Source of the DNA: Sisyra terminalis
Taxonomy: Eukaryota; Arthropoda; Insecta; Neuroptera; Sisyridae
Reading direction: 5' to 3'
DNA length: 64,000 nucleotides
Assembly (NCBI GenBank): GCA_958496175.1
Contig: OY292279.1
Span: 3,286,001 to 3,350,000 of the forward strand
Shown here: positions 32,525 through 45,700 of the stretch, in pieces
Layout of the letters: every line of letters begins with the position of its first letter
Numbering within the stretch: position 1 is the stretch's first letter
Position numbers and translations under genes: made by a program
Notes under the pieces: model-generated
The model's input: the letters and a program-made list of their open reading frames with translations, nothing else
The model's database searches: none
What the model was told of the DNA's origin: nothing

Positions 32525-33483
32525 AATGTATATATAGATTTTAATAGTTTAAATCACTGTATTACATTTTTCAAAAAGTTTACATTTTATTCAATTCTTT
32601 CTACTCAAAAATATTTAATAAGCACTTTATTCAATTTATGGTTGGTCTTCAATTAAGCAAAACTTTGTAAGAAATGCATTTTTTTCTTATTAGGGTCTAA
32701 GTCTTTGCTAAGTCTTTGCTCTCTTTGTTTTTAATTTAATTCGCGATTAAATCGGTACATAATGACAATTTAGCCACAAAAGAGAGAAATGTACCATAAT
32801 AGAAATAAATTAACAAAAATATCACGAATTAAATTAAAAACAAAGTCGAAAATGCAACGTTACCAGATTGTGGGTGTGCTAAAATACACTTGAGCCAAAT
32901 ATTGGATACAAAATAAAGTTTTTTTTTTTTAAATTTGTAAGAGAAATTGGTTGAATTTCCCTCGTATAAAGTAGCGACATCATCGAAAAACCGAGCAACT
33001 AAATTCTAATCAATAAAATCTTCATTAGAATTGATTAGAATCCATAATGGGTTCACCATTCATTTCATAGATGGCACTTCAAAATTGTAGCGATGAAGTT
33101 GGATGAAGTTGTCAATTTTGACCGATAACCTCGTTTTCATAACAAACTTGTCTATTTTTTTGACGATTTTTTCCCTGTTTTTATCGGTTTTGGCTCGAAA
33201 AAAAAAATTAATCCTCCACATATTTCACGTCTCCTTTTCTCAAATAAAGCACATTCCTTATCCATTGTATTGAACAGAAATATTTTTCATATTTAATGAC
33301 CCACACGAGGCAGCCCCGGCTGGACAAAGCCAATCGTGTGGCGCTCCCGAAATCCTGACTTATATCCCTATTTGAATTCAATCGGCCGGAAATATTGAAG
33401 GCATTTTTAATATTTCTGTCGTTTGAATCGATACTTATATCGCATTCCGGATCATTGACTTTGGTAATTCCGATACTTTAGAG
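32525..33483. other. Upstream region of the MBLAC1-like gene
   Basis: AT-rich until about 33,300, then a GC-richer 60-bp stretch with the perfect 8-bp inverted repeat CCACACGA (33,301-33,308) and TCGTGTGG (33,334-33,341). No TATA box is obvious near the start codon. An in-frame TGA lies upstream with no intervening ATG, which supports the start at 33,484. Confidence 0.45.
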
Positions 33484-34329
33484 ATGGCACAAGTGATTGT
33501 TTTGGCCGAGGGATATTCAAATTTCGATGCAACCAATACGATGAAGGCAAATTGTTCATGTGTGCTGGTAATTAATGGGAACGATAAAGTCATTGTTGAT
33601 ACGATGACCGCATGGGATGGTCCTTTTATTGTGGAGGGTGAGATTGAAACAATGCTATATTAATAAAGTTTTAAAAAGCAAAATTACTGCTGAATTTTCT
33701 AAAAATTACTTTAAATTACAGCTCTGGAACGTCACAAGATCATCCCTGAAGAAATAAATTGGGTTATTAATACCCATAGTCATTCAGACCACGTGGGAAA
33801 CAATAATTTATTTTTAAATGCAAAACATTTAACGGGAACTTCCCTATCACACAAAAATGAATATTATGATAACAATATAAAAAAAGGTTACTTCTATTTC
33901 AAAAAAAAATAATTTTAAATACTCAAATTTGATTTGTTTATAGACGGGTTAAAAATCAATGAAAACATTAAAATTATGTTCACCCCTGGACACACCACCA
34001 ATGATGTTTCGCTTGTGGTTCAAACAACAGATGGCACTATCGTTATTGCCGGTAAACATTATACAAGTCAAGGGAAAACTAAAAAGTAAAATTATTTTAA
34101 ATTTTAAGGCGATTTATTCGAATCAGAGGATGATATTGAATTTCCAGAAAAATGGATTCAAACTGGTGGCAGTGAAAATCCGAAATTGCAGGCGCAAAAT
34201 CGTGCAAAAATTGCACAGATTGCTGACGTTATTATTCCGGGACATGGAAAAAAATTTGCTGTTACGGATTCTATTCGACAAAAATTACAAGAACAAGAAC
34301 ATTTATCGTTCGAGAGTCATCAATTGTGA
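33484..34329 (+). CDS. MBLAC1: MBLAC1-like metallo-beta-lactamase-fold hydrolase, four exons
   Basis: Exons are 33,484-33,637, 33,722-33,886, 33,944-34,051 and 34,109-34,329, giving 215 aa. Introns are 84, 57 and 57 nt, all in phase 1. The zinc-site motifs appear in order: THSHSDHVGN (H70, H72, D74, H75), TPGHTTNDVS (H123), AGDLFE (D144) and IPGHGKKF (H188). This set is diagnostic of the metallo-beta-lactamase fold, and the arrangement with GDLFE matches MBLAC1. In humans MBLAC1 is a nuclease acting on histone pre-mRNA 3' ends, and the nematode relative SWIP-10 affects glia and neurons. The role here is inferred from family. The protein is slightly shorter than the human form but has every metal ligand, so it looks complete and functional. 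The start is the first ATG after an in-frame stop. AATAAA follows at 34,503-34,508. A 132-codon frame at 33,959-34,357 is an out-of-frame shadow. Confidence 0.92.
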
Positions 34330-34502
34330 AGAATATAATTGGGTGAGATGTTATTGAGAAGGCCATAAAATTTCTTAATTAGTGCCTCTGTAAAATCAAT
34401 GATTTTTAAGTTATCAAGTTAAAATTTTAAGACTATATCTTAATTTTATACTTTCTTTCTACAAGAAAAACTATAAGTTATAAGTGTAAAAATCCGTAAA
34501 TC

Positions 34503-34508
34503 AATAAA
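34503..34508 (+). terminator. Poly(A) signal for the MBLAC1-like gene
   Basis: AATAAA in TCAATAAATATC, 174 bases after the stop codon. Confidence 0.55.
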
Positions 34509-34677
34509 TATCAAATATTTTTTTCAATTTAATTTAACATCTCCCTTATTTTATTTCAGAGCTTTTTTACTTATGAATTAAATATTCTTTACATTGATTT
34601 TTTCCACGCAAATGATATCAAATATATCCAATATTATTAAACTAGTTACTAACAGATTTTGCACTTTTGTTCCACAG

Positions 34678-34769
34678 GTGGCACTGTCAACTTACATTGG
34701 TTCGAATGGAAACCGGAAACACGTGCTAAGAGTTCACACTTCCTTACAAAGGTGACGCCACAAACTTAA
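34678..34769 (+). CDS. Possible orphan terminal exon (30 codons)
   Basis: A good 3' splice site (TTTTGCACTTTTGTTCCACAG, ending at 34,677) is followed by GT and then an open frame reading GTVNLHWFEWKPETRAKSSH, then FLTKVTPQT and a TAA at 34,767-34,769. The stretch is less AT-rich than its flanks, and its composition is protein-like (aromatic and charged residues, few Lys/Asn runs). The phase requires an upstream exon leaving one base, which the first three MBLAC1-like exons do, so an alternative last exon is formally possible. It could equally be the end of a gene whose other exons I did not find, or chance. I do not recognise the sequence. Confidence 0.3.
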
Positions 34770-35504
34770 AAGGTATGGTGAAAATATTAGCTATTATAAA
34801 TATTTTATTTTTATCTGTTAAATGGATAATCGCTTTTAAGAAGAAAAGTTTTCCAATTTCCCAAAACAGTCAAAAATTTGGAAAAAAATTTGATGTGTAA
34901 AGGGACCCGCCAATCAAAACACAGTTAAAACCATAGCTTTAAATAGAATTTCCGACCAAAGATTTAATTAAAATATGTTTCATCAACTCTCCTTCCTGTT
35001 CTGGAAGATGCAGATGTGACGAAGAATTGAATATAGAAGTACCCTTTCTGCTGGCTACTTCTTTTCGCGATAGTGAATCAAAAAAATTTATTCATGGTAT
35101 GTACTCCTTTCCTCACCACCTTAGAGGTAGAGTACTAGGCGCGTTTTTTTTCCAAGTGGTGTCCCCATGAGGCCTAATCCACAAATACGGAAACTGTTAT
35201 GATCACAATAGTCAAAATATTTCAAAAAAACAAACATAAAATTAATATTTTTGATTGGCATCAGTGGATAGTCAAAACAGTTTTCGTAAAAATACATAGT
35301 TAAAAAAAAAAGGGTTCACAAAAATATATGTGAGTAAAATACAATCTTTTGATTTATATCAAAAAAGTTTTTCTAATCAATGATTAATGCACAACAGGTT
35401 TTGACAAATTTAAGCCAAAGGGAAACTGCATATCTTGAAAACTAAGTGACCAAATATGAACCATCAAAAAATGAGACCTATCATTTTGGCAATATAATAA
35501 AAAA
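34770..35504. other. Intergenic sequence before the 400-bp array
   Basis: AT-rich with a slightly GC-richer patch at about 35,000-35,180. No gene, hairpin or repeat could be supported. Confidence 0.5.
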
Positions 35505-38500
35505 AACAATTTGCACAATGAATAGTCAATTAGACATTTCACCCAACAATTGTTTCAACAATGAGAAATTGAAAATACAAAAAAAAACAACAAACTTATC
35601 AGCCTAAGGACTCAGAAATATTTTTCCTTTTAGTATCAAAAGAATGTTGCAAAACAAAGAGGGAAATTGATGAAAGAAAAGAAAAAAAAATTGAAACAAT
35701 TTGGGGTCTTTGTCATCCATGACTATGCAAATATTTCAAATTGCTATAAAAAAAAAAATTATATCCTAATCACAAAAGTTTCTATCATACGGAAATGGAA
35801 AATTTTACAATTTTATGGGGAAATCAAGAAAAAAAAATTCTTGACCTAGCGTTAATTTAACAGCAATCGACCTAGCATTTTAGAGATTTAAATGGAAAAA
35901 AAAAATAGCAATTTGAGCAATGAATAGTCAATTAGACATTTCACCCAACAATTGTTTCAACAATGAGAAATTGAAATTGAAAAAAAACAACAAACTTATC
36001 AGCCTAAGGACTCAGAAATATTTTTCCTTTTAGCATCAAAAGAATGTTGCAAAACAAAGAGGGAAATTGATGAAAGAAAAGAAAAAAAAATTGAAACAAT
36101 TTGGGGTCTTTGTCATCCATGACTATGCAAATATTTCAAATTGCTATAAAAAAAAAATTATAACCTAATCACTAAAGTTCCTATCATACGGAAATGGAAA
36201 ATTTAACAATTTTATGGGGAAATCAAGAAAAAAAAAATTCTTGACCTAGCGCTAATTTAACAGCAATCGACCTAGCATTTTAGAGATTTAAATGAAAAAA
36301 AAAATAGCAATTTGAACAATGAATAGTCAATTAGACATTTCACCCAACAATTGTTTCAACAATGAGAAATTGAAAATGAAAAAAAAACAACAAACTTATC
36401 TGCCTAAGGACTCAGAAATATTTTTCCTTTTAGCATCAAAAGAATGTTGCAAAACAAAGAGGGAAATTGATGAAAGAAAAGAAAAAAAAATTGAAACAAT
36501 TTGGGGTCTTTGTCATCCATGACTATGCAAAAATTTCAAATTGCTATAAAAAAAAAATTATATCCTAAATCCTAAACATTAAAATTCCTATCATACTGGA
36601 ATGGAAAATTGTACAAATTTTAGGGAAAATCAAGAAAAAAAAATTCTTGACCTAGCGCTAATTTAACAGCTATCGACCTAGCATTTTAGAAATTTAAATG
36701 AAAAAAAAAAATAGCAATTTGAACAATGAATAGTCAATAAGACATTTCACCCAACAATTGTTTCAACAATGAGAAATTGAAAATGAAAAAAAACAACAAA
36801 CTTATCTGCCTAAGGACTAAGAAATATTTTTCCTTTTAGCATCAAAAGAATGTTGCAAAACAAAGAGGGAAATTGATGAAAGAAAAGAAAAAAAAATTGA
36901 AACAATTTGGGGTCTTTGTCATCCATGACTATGCAAATATTTCAAATTGCTATAAAAAAAAAATTATAACCTAATCACTAAAGTTCCTATCATACGGAAA
37001 TGGAAAATTTAACAATTTTATGGGGAAATCAAGAAAAAAAAATTCTTGACCTAGCGTTAATTTAACAGCAATCGACCTAGCATTTTAGAGATTTAAATGA
37101 AAAAAAAATAGCAATTTGAACAATGAATAGTCAATAAGACATTTCACCCAACAATTGTTTCAACAATCAGAAATTGAAAATGAAAAAAAAAACAACAAAC
37201 TTATCAGCCTAAGGACTCAGAAATATTTTTCCTTTTAGCATCAAAAGAATGTTGCAAAACGAAGAGGGAAATTAGTGAAAGAAAAGAAAAAAAAATTGAA
37301 ACAATTTGGGGTCTTTGTCATCCATGACTATGCAAATATTTCAAATTGCTATAAAAAAAAAATTATATCCTAATCACTAAAGTTCCTATCATACGGAAAT
37401 GGAAAATTTTACAATTTTATGGGGAATACAAGAAAAAAAAATTGTTGACCTAGCGTTAATTTAACAGCAATCGACCTAGCATTTTAGAGATTTAAATGAA
37501 AAAAAAATAGCAATTTGAACAATGAATAGTCAATTAGACATTTCACCCAACAATAGTTTCAACAATGAGAAATTGAAAATGAAAAAAACAACAAACTTAT
37601 CAGCCTAAGGACTCAGAAATATTTTTCCTTTTAGCATCAAAAGAATGTTGCAAAACAAAGAGGGAAATTGATGAATGAAAAGAAAAAAAAATTGAAACAA
37701 TTTGGGGTCTTTGTCATCCATGACTATGCAAATATTTCAAATTGCTATAAAAAAAAAAATAATATCCTAATCACTAAAGTTCCTATCATACGGAAATGGA
37801 AAATTTTACAATTTTATGGGGAAATCAAGAAAAAAAAATTCTTGACCTAGCGTTAATTTAACAGCAATCGACCTAGCGTTTTAGAGATTTAAATAAAAAA
37901 AAAATAGCAATTTGAGCAATGAATAGTCAATTAGACATTTCACCCAACAATAGTTTCAACAATGAGAAATTGAAATTGAAAAAAAACAACAAACTTATCA
38001 GCCTAAGGACTCAGAAATATTTTTCCTTTTGGCATCAAAAGAATGTTGCAAAACAAAGAGGGAAATTGTTGAAAGAAAAGAAAAAAAAATTGAAACAATT
38101 TGGGATCTTTGTCATCCATGACTATGCAAATATTTCAAATTGCTATAAAAAAAAATTATATCCTAAATCCTAAACACTAAAATTCCTATTATACTGGAAT
38201 GGAAAGTAATACAATTTTATGGGGAAATCAAGAAAAAAAAAATTCTTGACCTAGCGCTAATTTAACAGCAATCGACCTAGCATTTTAGAGATTTAAATGA
38301 AAAAAAAAATAGCAATTTGAACAATGAATAGTCAATTAGACATTTCACCCAACAATTGTTTCAACAATGAGAAATTGAAAATGAAAAAAAAACAACAAAC
38401 TTATCTGCCTAAGGACTCAGAAATATTTTTCCTTTTAGCATCAAAAGAATGTTGCAAAACGAAGAGGGAAATTAGTGAAAGAAAAGAAAAAAAAATTGAA

Positions 38501-39355
38501 ACAATTAGGGGTCTTTGTCATCCATAACTATGCAAATATTTCAAATTGCTATAAAAAAAAATTTATATCCTAATCACTAAAGTTCCTATCATACGGAAAT
38601 GGAAAATTTTACAATTTTATGGGGAAATCAAGAAAAAAAAATTGTTGACCTAGCGTTAATTTAACAGCAATCGACCTAGCATTTTAGAGATTTAAATGAA
38701 AAAAAAATAGCAATTTGAACAATGAATAGTCAATAAGACATTTCACCCAACAATTGTTTCAACAATCAGAAATTGAAAATGAAAAAAAAAACAACAAACT
38801 TATCAGCCTAAGGACTCAGAAATATTTTTCCTTTTGGCATCAAAAGAATGTTGCAAAACAAAGAGGGAAATTGTTGAAAGAAAAGAAAAAAAAATTGAAA
38901 CAATTTGGGGTCTTTGTCATCCATGACTATGCAAATATTTCAAATTGCAATAAAAAAAAAAATTATATCCTAATCACTAAAGTTCCTATCATACGGAAAT
39001 GGAAAATTTTACAATTTTATGGGGAAATCAAGAAAAAAAAATTCTTGACCTAGCGTTAATTTAACAGCAATCGACCTAGCATTTTAGAGATTTAAATGAA
39101 AAAAAAAATAGCAATTTGAGCAATGAATAGTCAATTAGACATTTCACCCAACAATTGTTTCAACAATGAGAAATTGAAATTGAAAAAAAACAACAATTTA
39201 TCAGCCTAAGGACTCAGAAATATTTTTCCTTTTAGCATCAAAAGAATGTTGCAAAACAAAGAGGGAAATTGATGAAAAAAAAGAAAAAAAAATTGAAACA
39301 ATTTGGGGTCTTTGTCATCCATGACTATGCAAAAATTTCAAATCGCTATAAATTA
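35505..39355. repeat. Tandem satellite-like array, about 400-bp unit, ten copies
   Basis: The landmark GAATAGTCAAT occurs at 35,520, 35,922, 36,321, 36,728, 37,125, 37,524, 37,921, 38,326, 38,724 and 39,125 (intervals 397-407 bp). The last unit stops after about 230 bp. Copies are more than 95 percent alike by eye, and differences are mostly in A-run lengths. Units starting at 36,321 and 37,921 share a distinctive CCTAAATCCTAAACA insertion, 1,600 bp apart, hinting at a four-unit higher-order period. Lys-rich open frames of 60-99 codons across the copies come from A-runs and are interrupted differently in each unit, so they are not genes. Confidence 0.93.
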
Positions 39356-41095
39356 CTTATTTGAACAATGGGAACTGTTATGGAAATTTTCAGATATGAT
39401 TACATATTGAATATCAAAGAAAACTTACGCTTACCCCAACATATGGAATATTATGAGACGATGCCAGAGTAATCCAATAATCACTTTTTTTCACATTGTT
39501 TTACACATTTTTTTTAAATCACTTTTCACGTTTATCAGTCAGTAAAAAATTGCAACAATCAGGCCTGATTTTTTGAAATTTTAGAATTTTAACGGACCGT
39601 AATTCACCCTTTGAAATCTCGAAGCTCACTGAGTGAAAGGTAAGGGTAGGTGATAGTTCGTTTTCTGGCCTATCGGGGATGTGTGTGGCGCCACATGTAC
39701 TCTCCTTACGTTCTTGCGAATTTATCAATTGCGAATAAATCAAATTTGAAATTTGAATTAATTTTTTTAAATATTATTTTAAATATTATTTATGAAAATT
39801 ACTATTTAACGACTATTATTGTAATAGGACATTGATAAATATTTGGAGTTAATAGTTTAAAAAAAATAAAATTAAGCAATTTTTTTTGCTATAACAATAG
39901 GATTAGAATTTATTTAAAAGCTGAAATAAATTATTTTCAACAAAGCATGCAAAATATAATTTTCTTCCGGTCAACTCATATTCTTTTTTTTTCATTTCTG
40001 CTGAAAAAAAAGTTCTTCCCCTTTAGCTTTTCTGGGATTTTTTATATCAATCGATAGAGTAATTTAGGCGCAATCGAATGAACTAAGAAAATAATGTTAA
40101 AAGTTATTTTCAAAAAATTCTTTGAGATTTGCAGAAAATTTATAAATTTTTGTTCTTAATAATTTGAATTTTTCAAAAATTATCTAAACACCACTGCAAA
40201 AGGGTAAAATCGAGCGATCTATCGAATAACATTTAATCTTTTTCATGCCTTTAATCGCCTTTTTCGATTTTATAGATTCTCATATAAGGTAGTACCAGGT
40301 TTAAAAGTCAAAAGTTGTTTTATCGAAAGCAAATTGTATAATTGTATAAAATCAAATTGTAATTCAAATTCCGATAGTATTGAAAGATCTTAATGTTTGG
40401 ATAATTTATCGGAAAAATTGATTTATTAATGTTACATGTAAATAAAATTTATAATTTAATATATTATGAGTTTTTTGCATATTAACAATAGTTTGTATAG
40501 GTAAAAAATATAAAAACATCAATTGTTACAATCATATAGGCAAACAAAGCCAATGAAAAGCTTTAGACTTTTGGAAATTTTTTATCACTTCACGTCCACT
40601 GATTTATTTTAACACAACTCACACCATTGATTGTTGTAGTGAATCCATTTGTGATCTTCTCTGTAGATATCAATTGAGGAATTGATATCCTTAATAAACT
40701 GAATTAATAATTATCAATCGATAAGCATTTATTCCTCAATCGTTCATTTTAAAATGATGAACAATTCGGATTTATTGGCACATCATTTAAAAATTTAAGT
40801 GGGATGGTTTCAGGTTGGTTCCAAGGGGTACCTTTTACTTATAAGGACTTTATATATCAACGGATTTTAAGACAATGTGGATGTCCTTTTGCTCACGGGA
40901 CAAAAAAGTTTTCACTAAACATCTCATGTCAGGGCATTGTTTAATCATTATTTAATCAATTTTTAGGCTTAATTGGTGTATGCGTTTTCACATCCTTATC
41001 TTCCCGTTTCAAATTTCCAGATCAAGGCAAGATCCAAGATCTAGACATTAAATTCTTATGGTTTTTTGCAATACGGTTATTGATAATTTAGTCTG
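39356..41095. other. Spacer between the two satellite arrays
   Basis: Mostly AT-rich. 39,580-39,740 is GC-richer (containing GTGTGGCGCCACATGTACTC) and may be a fragment of an interspersed element, but its ends are not visible. A 74-codon minus frame covering it is featureless. No gene is supported. Confidence 0.45.
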
Positions 41096-41115
41096 TAATA
41101 TTGAGCTCAATATTA
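41096..41115. repeat. Perfect 20-bp palindrome at the left edge of the 186-bp array
   Basis: TAATATTGAG followed directly by its exact reverse complement, with a central GAGCTC. It ends five bases before the first recognisable satellite sequence (CCACGG at 41,121). Confidence 0.9.
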
Positions 41116-42731
41116 TAAATCCACGGTTTTTTCTTGTGCGAAAAATGATTTCTTCTGCCACTTTGATGGTCGATATCTCCCATCAACGTGGCTTGTTATC
41201 GGAAAAATTTGCTCAGCATGTACAAAAGGACGTATACTTTCAATTGGCATGCTTAGGAAACTTTTTTGTAATTTTCGATTTCCGTGAAAAATCAACGATG
41301 GTTAACCCACGGTTTTTTCTTGTGCGAAAAATGATTTCTTCTGCCACTTTGATGGTCGATATCTCCCATAAACGTGGCTTGTTAGCGAGAAAATTTGCTC
41401 AGCATGTACAAAAGGACGTATACTTTCAATTGGCATGCTTAGAAAACTTTTTTGAAATTTTCGATTTCCGTGAAAAATCAACGATGGTTAACCCACGGTT
41501 TTTTCTTGTGCGAAAAATGATTTCTTCTGCCACTTTGATGGTCGATATCTCCCATAAACGTGGCTTGTTTTCGGAAAAATTTGCACAGCATGTACAAAAG
41601 GACGTATACTTTCAATTGGCATGCTTAGAAAACTTTTTTGAAATTTTCTATTTCCGTGAAAAATCAACGATGGTTAACCCACGGTTTTTTCTTGTGCGAA
41701 AAATGATTTCTTCTGCCTCTTTGATGGTCGATATCTCCCATAAACGTGGCTTGTTTTCGGAAAAATTTGCACAGCATGTACAAAAGGACGTATACTTTCA
41801 ATTGGCATGCTTAGAAAACTTTTTTGAAATTTTCTATTTCCGTGAAAAATCAACGATGGTTAACCCACGGTTTTTTCTTGTGCGAAAAATGATTTCTTCT
41901 GCCACTTTGATGGTCGATATCTCCCATAAACGTGGCTTGTTTTCGGAAAAATTTGCACAGCATGTACAAAAGGACGTATACTTTCAATTGGCATGCTTAG
42001 AAAACTTTTTTGAAATTTTCTATTTCCGTGAAAAATCTACGATGGTTAACCCACGGTTTTTTCTTGTGCGAAAAATGATTTCTTCTGCCACTTTGATGGT
42101 CGATATCTCCCATTAACGTGGCTTGTTATCGTAAAAATTTGCACAGCATGTACAAAAGGACGTATACTTTCAATTGGCATGCTTAGAAAACTTTTTTGAA
42201 ATTTTCTATTTCCGTGAAAAATCAACGATGGTTAACCCACGGTTTTTTCTTGTGCGAAAAATGATTTCTTCTGCCACTTTGATGGTCGATATCTCCCATA
42301 AACGTGGCTTGTTTTCGGAAAAATTTGCACAGCATGTACAAAAGGACGTATACTTTCAATTGGCATGCTTAGAAAACTTTTTTGAAATTTTCTATTTCCG
42401 TGAAAAATCAACGATGGTTAACCCACAGTTTTTTCTTGTGCGAAAAATGATTTCTTCTGCCACTTTGATGGTCGATATCTCCCATTAACGTGGCTTGTTA
42501 TCGTAAAAATTTGCTCAGCATGTACAAAAGGACGTATACTTTCAATTGACATGCTTAGAAAACTTTTTTGAAATTTTTGATTTCCGTGAAAAATCAACGA
42601 TGGTTAACCCACAGTTTTTTCTTGTGCGAAAAATGATTTCTTCTGCCACTTTGATGGTCGATATCTCCCATTAACGTGGCTTGTTATCGTAAAAATTTGC
42701 TCAGCATGTACAAAAGGTCGTATACTTTCAA

Positions 42732-45700
42732 TTGACATGCTTAGAAAACTTTTTTGAAATTTTTGATTTCCGTGAAAAATCAACGATGGTTAACCCACAG
42801 TTTTTTCTTGTGCGAAAAATGATTTCTTCTGCCACTTTGATGGTCGATATCTCCCATAAACGTGGCTTGTTATCGGAAAAATTTGCTCTGCATGTACAAA
42901 AGGACGTATACTTTCAATTGACATGCTTAGAAAACTTTTTTGAAATTTTTGATTTCCGTGAAAAATCAACGATGGTTAACCCACAGTTTTTTCTTGTGCG
43001 AAAAATGATTTCTTCTGCCACTTTGATGGTCGATATCTCCCATTAACGTGGCTTGTTATCGTAAAAATTTGCTCAGCATGTACAAAAGAACGTATACTTT
43101 CAATTGGCATGCTTAGAAAACTTTTTTGAAATTTTCGATTTCCGTGAAAAATCAACGATGGTTAACCCACGGTTTCTTCTTGTGCGAAAAATGATTTCTT
43201 CTGCCACTTTGATGGTCGATATCTCCCATAAACGTCGCTTGTTATCGGAAAAATTTGCTCAGCATGTACAAAAGGACGTATACTTTCAATTGGCATGCTT
43301 AGAAAACTTTTTTGAAATTTTCGATTTCCGTGAAAAATCAACGATGGTTAACCCACAGTTTTTTCTTGTGCGAAAAATGATTTCTTCTGCCACTTTGATG
43401 GTCGATATCTCCCATAAACGTGGCTTGTTATCGTAAAAATTTGCTCAGCATGTACAAAAGGACGTATACTTTCAATTGGCATGCTTAGAAAACTTTTTTG
43501 AAATTTTCGATTTCCGTGAAAAATCAACGATGGTTAACCCACGGTTTTTTCTTGTGCGAAAAATGATTTCTTCTGCCACTTTGATGGTCGATATCTCCCA
43601 TTAACGTGGCTTGTTATCGTAAAAATTTGCTCAGCATGTACAAAAGGACGTATACTTTCAATTGACATGCTTAGAAAACTTTTTTGAAATTTTTGATTTC
43701 CGTGAAAAATCAACGATGGTTAACCCACAGTTTTTTCTTGTGCGAAAAATGATTTCTTCTGCCACTTTGATGGTCGATATCTCCCATTAACGTGGCTTGT
43801 TATCGTAAAAATTTGCTCAGCATGTACAAAAGGTCGTATACTTTCAATTGACATGCTTAGAAAACTTTTTTGAAATTTTTGATTTCCGTGAAAAATCAAC
43901 GATGGTTAACCCACAGTTTTTTCTTGTGCGAAAAATGATTTCTTCTGCCACTTTGATGGTCGATATCTCCCATAAACGTGGCTTGTTATCGGAAAAATTT
44001 GCTCTGCATGTACAAAAGGACGTATACTTTCAATTGGCATGCTTAGAAAACTTTTTTGAAATTTTTGATTTCCGTGAAAAATCAACGATGGTTAACCCAC
44101 AGTTTTTTCTTGTGCGAAAAATGATTTCTTCTGCCACTTTGATGGTCGATATCTCCCATAAACGTCGCTTGTTATCGGAAAAATTTGCTCAGCATGTACA
44201 AAAGGACGTATACTTTCAATTGGCATGCTTAGAAAACTTTTTTGAAATTTTCGATTTCCGTGAAAAATCAACGATGGTTAACCCACAGTTTTTTCTTGTG
44301 CGAAAAATGATTTCTTCTGCCACTTTGATGGTCGATATCTCCCATAAACGTGGCTTGTTATCGTAAAAATTTGCTCAGCATGTACAAAAGGTCGTATACT
44401 TTCAATTGGCATGCTTAGAAAACTTTTTTGAAATTTTCTATTTCCGTGAAAAATCAACGATGGTTAACCCACAGTTTTTTCTTGTGCGAAAAATGATTTC
44501 TTCTGCCACTTTGATGGTCGATATCTCCCATTAACGTGGCTTGTTATCGTAAAAATTTGCTCAGCATGTACAAAAGGACGTATACTTTCAATTGACATGC
44601 TTAGAAAACTTTTTTGAAATTTTTGATTTCCGTGAAAAATCAACGATGGTTAACCCACAGTTTTTTCTTGTGCGAAAAATGATTTCTTCTGCCACTTTGA
44701 TGGTCGATATCTCCCATTAACGTGGCTTGTTATCGTAAAAATTTGCTCAGCATGTACAAAAGGTCGTATACTTTCAATTGACATGCTTAGAAAACTTTTT
44801 TGAAATTTTTGATTTCCGTGAAAAATCAACGATGGTTAACCCACAGTTTTTTCTTGTGCGAAAAATGATTTCTTCTGCCACTTTGATGGTCGATATCTCC
44901 CATAAACGTGGCTTGTTATCGGAAAAATTTGCTCTGCATGTACAAAAGGACGTATACTTTCAATTGGCATGCTTAGAAAACTTTTTTGAAATTTTAGATT
45001 TCCGTGAAAAATCAACGATGGTTAACCCACAGTTTTTTCTTGTGCGAAAAATGATTTCTTCTGCCACTTTGATGGTCGATATCTCCCATAAACGTCGCTT
45101 GTTATCGGAAAAATTTGCTCAGCATGTACAAAAGGACGTATACTTTCAATTGGCATGCTTAGAAAACTTTTTTGAAATTTTCGATTTCCGTGAAAAATCA
45201 ACGATGGTTAACCCACAGTTTTTTCTTGTGCGAAAAATGATTTCTTCTGCCACTTTGATGGTCGATATCTCCCATAAACGTGGCTTGTTATCGTAAAAAT
45301 TTGCTCAGCATGTACAAAAGGTCGTATACTTTCAATTGACATGCTTAGAAAACTTTTTTGAAATTTTCTATTTCCGTGAAAAATCAACGATGGTTAACCC
45401 ACAGTTTTTTCTTGTGCGAAAAATGATTTCTTCTGCCACTTTGATGGTCGATATCTCCCATTAACGTGGCTTGTTATCGTAAAAATTTGCTCAGCATGTA
45501 CAAAAGGACGTATACTTTCAATTGACATGCTTAGAAAACTTTTTTGAAATTTTTGATTTCCGTGAAAAATCAACGATGGTTAACCCACAGTTTTTTCTTG
45601 TGCGAAAAATGATTTCTTCTGCCACTTTGATGGTCGATATCTCCCATTAACGTGGCTTGTTATCGTAAAAATTTGCTCAGCATGTACAAAAGGTCGTATA

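Noticed and set aside
33959..34357. 132-codon frame overlapping the MBLAC1-like gene
   Set aside because: It runs in another frame through exons 3 and 4 and reads the intron; the spliced frame has all metal-binding motifs and this one has none.
35667..39053. Lys-rich frames of 60-99 codons
   Set aside because: They fall within the 400-bp tandem array, are driven by A-runs, and start and stop differently in nearly identical copies.
39519..39743. 74-codon minus-strand frame in the spacer between arrays
   Set aside because: No recognisable features; it more likely covers a fragment of an interspersed repeat.
41058..42116. 352-codon open frame with repeated NPRFFLVRKM units
   Set aside because: It is a read-through of five to six satellite monomers. 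The same frame is broken by recurrent stops and frameshifts across the array, and the first codons come from unrelated spacer sequence.
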